From contig CM034533.1 in the NCBI GenBank assembly GCA_020002185.1, positions 39,454,396-39,518,395 on the forward strand: a DNA stretch of 64,000 bases. Direction: 5' to 3'. The notes beneath the pieces are model-generated. The model searched no databases. It saw nothing but the letters and a program-made list of their open reading frames with translations, and was not told where the DNA came from. Positions 58,418 through 64,000 of the stretch are shown here, one piece after another. How positions within the stretch are numbered: the stretch's first letter is position 1; each line of letters starts with the position of its first letter. The DNA comes from Paraescarpia echinospica (Eukaryota; Annelida; Polychaeta; Sabellida; Siboglinidae). The translations under genes were made by a program, and so were the position numbers.

Positions 58418-61400
58418 CTACTTCTTTGGTGCAATTATTCCTTCCAGTTGAGTCTGAAACAGAACAACATTTGGTCACATGTTGCAGGAATTGGTTTCTC
58501 TCTCACCATCCAAAATAAAATACTACTAACAGTTATTGATCGAGTCATAAAAGATCCAAACCTCCTTCCTTGGGCCTTCTATTTTGGTTAGTTCTGAGCA
58601 ACTGAACATGCTTTTTTGAGTTGTAAAAACATGTTGTTGTTTTCTTAACAAAATGAGCTATCTACATTGCATTGTTGAAGAAATAAACTTCCTCCTTTGA
58701 ATTATTAATTAGGTTTCTTGATCAAATTAACCATCTACATCGACTCCTAGGAAAATTGGCCCTCCTATTGTTTTCTTAAAAAATTGAACCATCTACATTG
58801 CGTCATTAAGGAAGTGAACCTCCTTCTTTGACTTACTGCTTATTTCTCGTGACAAACTGAATCATCCACACAGCGTTCTTCTTGAAGAATTGAACCTAAC
58901 TTGAGGTACAGATTGTTTTCTTGATAATAACTTCAATAACTGGACTGCTTTCGTTGAGTTACTGATTATATTTTGTGAACAAACTGAACCATCTGCAGTG
59001 AGTTCTTGAACAACTGAACATCCTACTTTGAGTTGCTAATTGGTTTGCCTACACACATTGTGACCTGCCACCACAACAAAGCAGGTATTAAGTCGCAACA
59101 TTGTAAAATGGAGTTTTGTACTTTTTTGGATTCCGCAGATTGTTAACTTTAAAATGATACCTTATTTGTTGATATATCTTCAATAGTTGTATATGTGTTC
59201 TTAAAATTGAAGCACATTTTTAAAAAGCAACATATTGACAAACTAGGTCATTTTGTCTCATATTTTCCATTGTCTGTTAATGAATGAGTTTGTAAATGCA
59301 GATATTTTATTATTGTGTGTTTATTTGTCAAGTATATTAAACTGGACATTGAAAGGTGACATGATTAGGTATGCATTTCTGCCAGAATCACTAAACTGAT
59401 GGAGCATGGCAACTGTTTTGGCTCATATGCATATGTAGTTCTGCGCGACTTAATATCCGGTTTGCTGAAGCAGGGCTCAAATCAAAAACATCTACACTGA
59501 GTCGTTGAATATATATCTTGTACCTTGAGTTGCTGGTTCGTTCTCTTGAGGAACTGAATTTCCTCTGTGTGTTTCTTCTCCTCCACTTGGCGCTGTTCTT
59601 GCGCACGCTTCTCTATCTGCTCGCACTTTGCCTTCAGTTCGTTCACTTGTCGCTCCAAGTCTCGCTTGTCCTGCTCCAGTTCTTGGATCTGTTGGACACA
59701 CAGCCAGTAAGGTTTCAACACAGCATAACCATACAAAAGGAATTACTGTCAAACCCTGACCTGAAATTTATTACTTTTTCAAATCCGTAAATATTTCAAG
59801 TATATTAAAATCATCCTCAGACAGTTCAGGATTAATTTCACTATTGGCTAGTTTCATGATGGTCGTTCCATAATGTTTATTTATTTTCAGAAAAAAACAT
59901 TTGCTGGTATTAAGAGTGTTAAATGTACACCATTTCATTTACATTGCACAATCTAAATAAACAAAAATTTTAATAGGAAGCTTATCAAAGACAGAATACG
60001 TGAGGCGTATACTTGCCTTGCGCTCTGTGTCTGCCTTGCCCTGTTCCGCCTGCAGTGCCTTGCGCATGCCGAAAGCCACACTGCTTTCATACAGGGTCTG
60101 GTAGGCAGCGATCGTCATACGGATCTCATCCCTGACTCGCAGCAACAGCAAACCTCGCTCGGCACAGTTGATGGTCACTTGGCGGATCAGTTCGTCTGTC
60201 AGTGAAACACAGGTTTTGGTACATGTTGCATCCTCACAAGCCAACAGTACAGACACCCGTCTGACCCACGCTCCAATTCCAAGATGAAGTCCATGACTTC
60301 CGGAAATCCCATTTTAAATACCCGTTCGACCATTCTCACGAGTCAACACATTGTGTATTCAAATAATTACGTCTACTTCCTTAATATGACATGCATGTAA
60401 CGCGACGAGGGTGTGGCTGAAATGAAGACCACCAGACCTTCCCAGAAAATTATATCATTGGTTGAGCTTATCTTCAGAGGTTTGCAATGCGATCTGTCAG
60501 GGGGTGCTGAGACTGATGTAATTAGCAGCACCCCCAGTGCACAAGGATGGAATGTTGTAATCTGAAGGAAATGTCGGTTAGATCTGTTTAATTAATGAGT
60601 TATGAGTAGTATCAGACCGAGTGTTGACAACTTTATTCATGATGTTTCGAGATGAATATTGTTTGATGGTGACAAGATAATATTAAACTTTAATAATCTA
60701 TATTTTCAGTAGTCTACATTATAAACATAGTTAATTAAAAACCAAGATTACCCAGTTATTGCAATTAACACAATAATTATCTAACTTTGTTTATACAAAA
60801 CTGTAATTTTACTAGTAACTGAAATACGTCAAATACTACACAAAGTGAAGATATTGTGCAGTGTGTTGCGAATGCTGGAGCCACTAAAAAGACATGGTGG
60901 TAGGTTTACAACGTCACGTTTTCGACACAGTAAAACCTATTACTTCATGAAGCATTCGAACTGAAAATGCCCATAGATTGTTAACAAAACATCAATAAAA
61001 GCAGCAACTAATAATAAGAATATGAATCATTAAAGAGAAGCATGTGGATGTACCAAAGCACTGTGAGTAGAGTTCCCGTCTGACCGGACAGATGCCAGTC
61101 TCCCGCGCCTGGCGCTGCTGTAGCCGCCGGTCAAGCTCCTCTTGCAGGTTGACCACATCGAGCCGGGTCGCCGGTGTGCTGGACACCTGCTGCACCCACA
61201 ACTGACCACTTTCTGTCCACTCCCTGTCACAGAGGTCACTCACGGAGTCATACATGTGTCTATGTTTGTGGTGTGTGTGTGGTGTGTGTGTGGTGTGTGC
61301 ATGTGGTGTGTGTGTGGTGTGTGTGTGTATGGTGTGTGTGAGTGTGTATGCGTGCATATGCAGTGTGTATGTTATTTGTCTGACATGGTTTGTTGGAGTT

Positions 61401-62424
61401 CATGAATTTGATTAAAATAAATCTCATATGTCACATGATTATGTTTATATCTTGTGCCCATTTGTACATATGCTACTAGCTACCTTCTAGCATTAGTAAT
61501 AAGTTTTTATTTTTCAGTGATTAAACTAAGCACTTGTAATCAACTAATGATAGGACATTACAAACACAGATAGATACACTTTAACTGGCGAGAAAACTGT
61601 ACCTTGGAGGCAGTATGGAGTTGAGTATTTCATCCGTTTGTTGAGCGGCCTTGGCATCTGTTGTTGCCACCTTCTGCTTGGCGGGTGGACTGGGCACAGG
61701 GCCAGCACCAATCGGCTGCTGGGGACTCACCTTCAGAGCTCGGGCCTACAAAACAACACATCGAATTAATTGTTGTTCTCATACTTCCCTGTATGTCTGG
61801 GGTCAGACTGGCCTCGAAAATGATCCTCGATTTCTGTTTTCTTTTCCTTCTCTTCCCCATCACTGATCTGTCACTGCTGTCTCCACCAACCGCCTCCATT
61901 CCCATCTATCTTTCGTTCTCATTCTCCACTCCTCTCCCAATTCCTCCAAATCTCTCTTTACACAATGCAGTCTAGATCGTCATCACCTCATTTTCCCTTC
62001 CACTCCCTGGGCATCTGACTTCTTCGCAATCATTCTACTCCCAAAGACAGAAAATATAATGAAAGTTTAATCTAAAGAAGGTCTGGAAGTTCAAGCATGT
62101 CTTGTAAAGTGTCAACCACAGGACACAACCAACAGATTGTCATCAATGGTAACCACTACCTTGCCCCAATGCTCCCCACCAGTATAAGATATTACTATCC
62201 AACTAAATATCAGATTATCCCAGCTCGCATTCAGGTCTACAGCAATTCTTTCTTCCCATGCACTGTCTTCTGGTGGAACACCCTCCCCGGGAAAGTGTTT
62301 GTAGCTCCAACCATCCAGGCCTTCACGGGTGCGATTGATTCCCACTTCTAAGCCGTGGTCGGTTTTTACTCGCACTTTGTATATACTTTTTTTTCGCACC
62401 TTCACATCTGGCACTGCACAACTG

Positions 62425-62462
<38 letters not shown>

Positions 62463-62792
62463 CGGCGTCAAAATCCCTATAGATTATGCTGATTAACCAC
62501 GTAGAAGTATATTATGTGATATAAGTATGAATTATTAAAAGGTGGCTGAATAGATTATGCTGTAGCGAAATACTAAATATTATCAGTTATTCACAGTAAT
62601 TATTTAGGCGTTAACATGATGCTAGTGTTCACTACTGACAGACAACGGCGTCGGCCGACGTATGGAACTTTTAATAGTTTTATATTTTGAAACTATTATC
62701 GTTGGCCGTACCCGCGGAGTTTTCTTGTCTGTGTTTCTACTGACGAGCACCGGGTTGTCATATTTCACCAACGAAGCATTTGGTGGAATCAT
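58418..62792 (-). CDS. DNALI1: Axonemal dynein light intermediate polypeptide 1 (p28), complete
   Basis: Exons in transcription order: 62792-62712, 61745-61603, 61223-61054, 60195-60017, 59688-59524 and 58453-58418. They give 257 residues, matching the roughly 258 of the human protein. It starts MIPPNASLVKYDNPVLVSRN and contains ALKVSPQQP, LWVQQVSSTPATRLDVV, QARETGICPVRRELYSQCF, NCAERGLLLLRVRDEIRMT and LYESSVAFGMRKALQAEQGK. A charged coiled coil follows (about 180-246, with RDLERQVNELKAKCE and EEKKHTEEIQFLKRTNQQLK), and the end is LEGIIAPKK. p28 is a light chain of single-headed inner-arm dyneins of motile cilia. The donor after exon 4 is GC (AAG, then GCAAGT); all others are GT. Confidence 0.97.
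59061..59470 (+). repeat. About 400-bp dispersed element, copy in DNALI1 intron 5
   Basis: Homologue of 51583-51975. It ends TTTTGGCTCATATGCATATG, then TAGTTCTGCGCGACTTA; the last part again resembles the 44-bp minisatellite unit of PSMF1 intron 6. It ends close to the exon 5 donor of DNALI1. Confidence 0.8.
61264..61365 (+). repeat. TG-rich microsatellite
   Basis: GTGTGTGTGGT-type repeats in DNALI1 intron 2, about 40 bp upstream (on the minus strand) of exon 3. The close spacing to the acceptor is worth noting. Confidence 0.9.
61783..62045 (+). repeat. Pyrimidine-rich dispersed repeat, copy 3 of 3
   Basis: Third member of the family at 986-1170 and 4893-5215: TGTATGTCTGGGGTCAGACT, GATCCTCGATTTCTG, then CCAAATCTCTCTTTACACA and GGGCATCTGACTTCTT. 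It lies in DNALI1 intron 1. Confidence 0.75.
62097..62351 (+). mobile_element. C-terminal tail of a LINE reverse transcriptase
   Basis: The plus frame ends with YYPTKYQIIPARIQVYSNSF, then FPCTVFWWNTLPG, APTIQAFTGAI and a stop. The pattern Y..SFFPRT...WN.LP..V..A.....F is the conserved end of many LINE open reading frames. Only this end is present, as expected for a 5'-truncated insertion. It lies in DNALI1 intron 1. Confidence 0.7.
62434..62461 (+). repeat. CA microsatellite
   Basis: About 14 CA dinucleotides directly after the LINE tail, perhaps grown from its 3' end. Confidence 0.9.
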
Positions 62793-62964
62793 GTTTGCGT
62801 ATTAGCTGTAATGAAATACAAAATGAAGAAACTCCAAAATCAACGCAAAGTGCACCTTTCCGTTTCTTTACTCGGTGCCAAACGTTTACCAAGATCACTA
62901 TGGTAACAGTTCATCGCGCATGCGTGAAAGCTCTCGTATATTCTCGCGATAAGTTATTTCCAAC
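62793..62964. promoter_or_regulatory. Divergent promoter of DNALI1 (-) and EMC2 (+)
   Basis: Only 172 bp separate the two start codons. An NRF1-type palindrome CGCGCATGCGTG lies at 62915-62926 and TCTCGCGAT at 62942-62950; both are common in CpG-type housekeeping promoters. Around 62890-62910 the minus strand reads GTTACCATAGTGAT, one good half and one weak half of an RFX X-box, which would suit the ciliary gene. Site function is inferred. Confidence 0.6.
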
Positions 62965-63638
62965 ATGGCGTCCTCCATGACTTGGGAGGGTGAGATTTTT
63001 ACTCGTGAAAATTCTTAATTAACATCGTATCTACGATAGATAAAACTACTACTGTCGCGGCATTTATTGCAAGTTATATCCAGGCATCCATAACGTGTCT
63101 GATCGCGTTTTCCGCGCAGCGTTCCGTGGTTTTTGATAAGCTCACACACTGACAGCGCCGCTAGCGCTGCGTTGTCTTTAGTTTAACATAAAGACAACGC
63201 CATAGGCTAGGGCCGGGCCGGGTAGACTTGTTACAATACACTTACAGTAGAGTAATAGACGAAGCCGTAGCCTGGGCGGTGTAGGTTTATACTAATCACT
63301 GTCTTCTAGTGGACAGTAGACGCTACCGTCCACAACGGTTGTTTACGCTATAGTGTAAAGGTACTAGCCTGTACTGTAGTTGATGTGAGCTTTGACTTTG
63401 TTGCAGATGTAAAATGTGTTGCTAAAAATTACGTGGAGCGTTGAGACTCGGTGTTTGATATTTATAATCAGTTGCACATAATATCGATAAATGGTACCTA
63501 ACAGTTACAGTTTAACATTTGTAGAAGCTCGGGAAAAGCTCTCTGAATTCCGTGAAGATCGCACAAGAAACAGCGAAGAGGTGGTGGAGATTTGGCTGGA
63601 CGTGCTGGCCGACTACAGTTATAAACTTGGGGATGAGC
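62965..63638 (+). CDS. EMC2: ER membrane protein complex subunit 2, first two exons (partial)
   Basis: Exon 62965-62989 encodes MASSMTWE and splits a glutamate codon with exon 63525-63638, which continues EAREKLSEFREDRTRNSEEV and LADYSYKLGDE, then ends in phase 1 at a GTAAGT donor. The alignment to the EMC2 (TTC35) start is clear: TWEE, a basic helix, RNSE, then KLGDD. EMC2 is the cytosolic TPR subunit of the complex that inserts tail-anchored and multi-pass proteins into the ER membrane. The TPR exons lie beyond the window; 63639-64000 shows intron only. Confidence 0.88.
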
Positions 63639-64000
63639 GTAAGTGAAACAGTTTAATTTTGTATATAGCTGTGTATCAAAATTTATTTTCAGTGATATGT
63701 TGTGAAACTACCTGATGTAATGATTACTAGGTTGGGAGATCAATACATAGTAAGAGTGAATGCACACTGAAAACACAGTGTATTTATTTACTGTTATTCT
63801 TACTTTGTTTTTGTTTTGTTGCTGGACAACGCCATCTCCATGTTGACTAACAAATTACTGGAACATGTCACGTTGTTTTATATTATTTAGGAAATTAACT
63901 ACTACTCCTGTGTTTTGTTTCAAAACAGTTGTATTAAAGATAAGTTAAGGTAGTTGATACTCCATCCTGCTCAGACAAAGAAGAGGGCACTCACAGCAGC

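Noticed and set aside
59518..59790. Plus-strand Leu-rich open frame
   Set aside because: It is the antisense shadow of DNALI1 exon 5, a charged coiled coil whose complement reads as leucine-rich.
62112..62471. Minus-strand open frame of 119 codons
   Set aside because: It is the antisense of the LINE reverse transcriptase tail on the plus strand plus a CA microsatellite.

Overview
This is nuclear DNA of an animal. The genes have many short exons with GT-AG introns, ciliary and metazoan housekeeping genes are present, and tRNA-derived SINEs, degenerate LINE and Penelope-like reverse transcriptases, MITEs and minisatellites fill introns and gaps. The protein sequences, the intron sizes of about 0.1-4 kb and the repeat style suggest a lophotrochozoan, probably a mollusc. 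I cannot name the species.

Layout, left to right. (1) 2-6681 (+): 3' end of a multi-pass membrane protein gene I cannot name. (2) 6682-10978: UTR/intergenic sequence with a 44-bp minisatellite. (3) 11006-16833 (+): complete RPS8 (6 exons, 208 aa, 5'TOP start), whose introns carry two SNORD46-like and four SNORD32/51-like box C/D snoRNAs. (4) 18040-28835 (-): complete PSMF1 (proteasome inhibitor PI31, 7 exons, 262 aa) with a dead LINE in intron 1. (5) 29012-45492: a second, nearly identical copy of 12570-29011. It holds only RPS8 exons 4-6, all six snoRNAs, and a second complete PSMF1. (6) 45787-54408 (+): complete HMGCL (10 exons, 332 aa, mitochondrial HMG-CoA lyase), head-to-head with the second PSMF1. 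(7) 58418-62792 (-): complete DNALI1 (6 exons, 257 aa, axonemal inner-arm dynein light chain p28). (8) 62965 onward (+): first two exons of EMC2, head-to-head with DNALI1 across 172 bp.

The dominant feature is the 16.4-kb direct tandem duplication. The only homology I see at its junction is 2 bp (TG). It doubles PSMF1 and the snoRNAs, and leaves RPS8 with a spare 5'-truncated set of exons 4-6 downstream. It could be a real recent copy-number change or an assembly duplication; sequence alone cannot decide. The most interesting small-scale biology is the RPS8 snoRNA cluster. Its SNORD46-like guides sit in the same host gene as in vertebrates, and four snoRNAs share one intron. All coding calls rest on conceptual splicing in which exon phases were checked to join in frame. 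Family names come from recognising the proteins, not from a database search.
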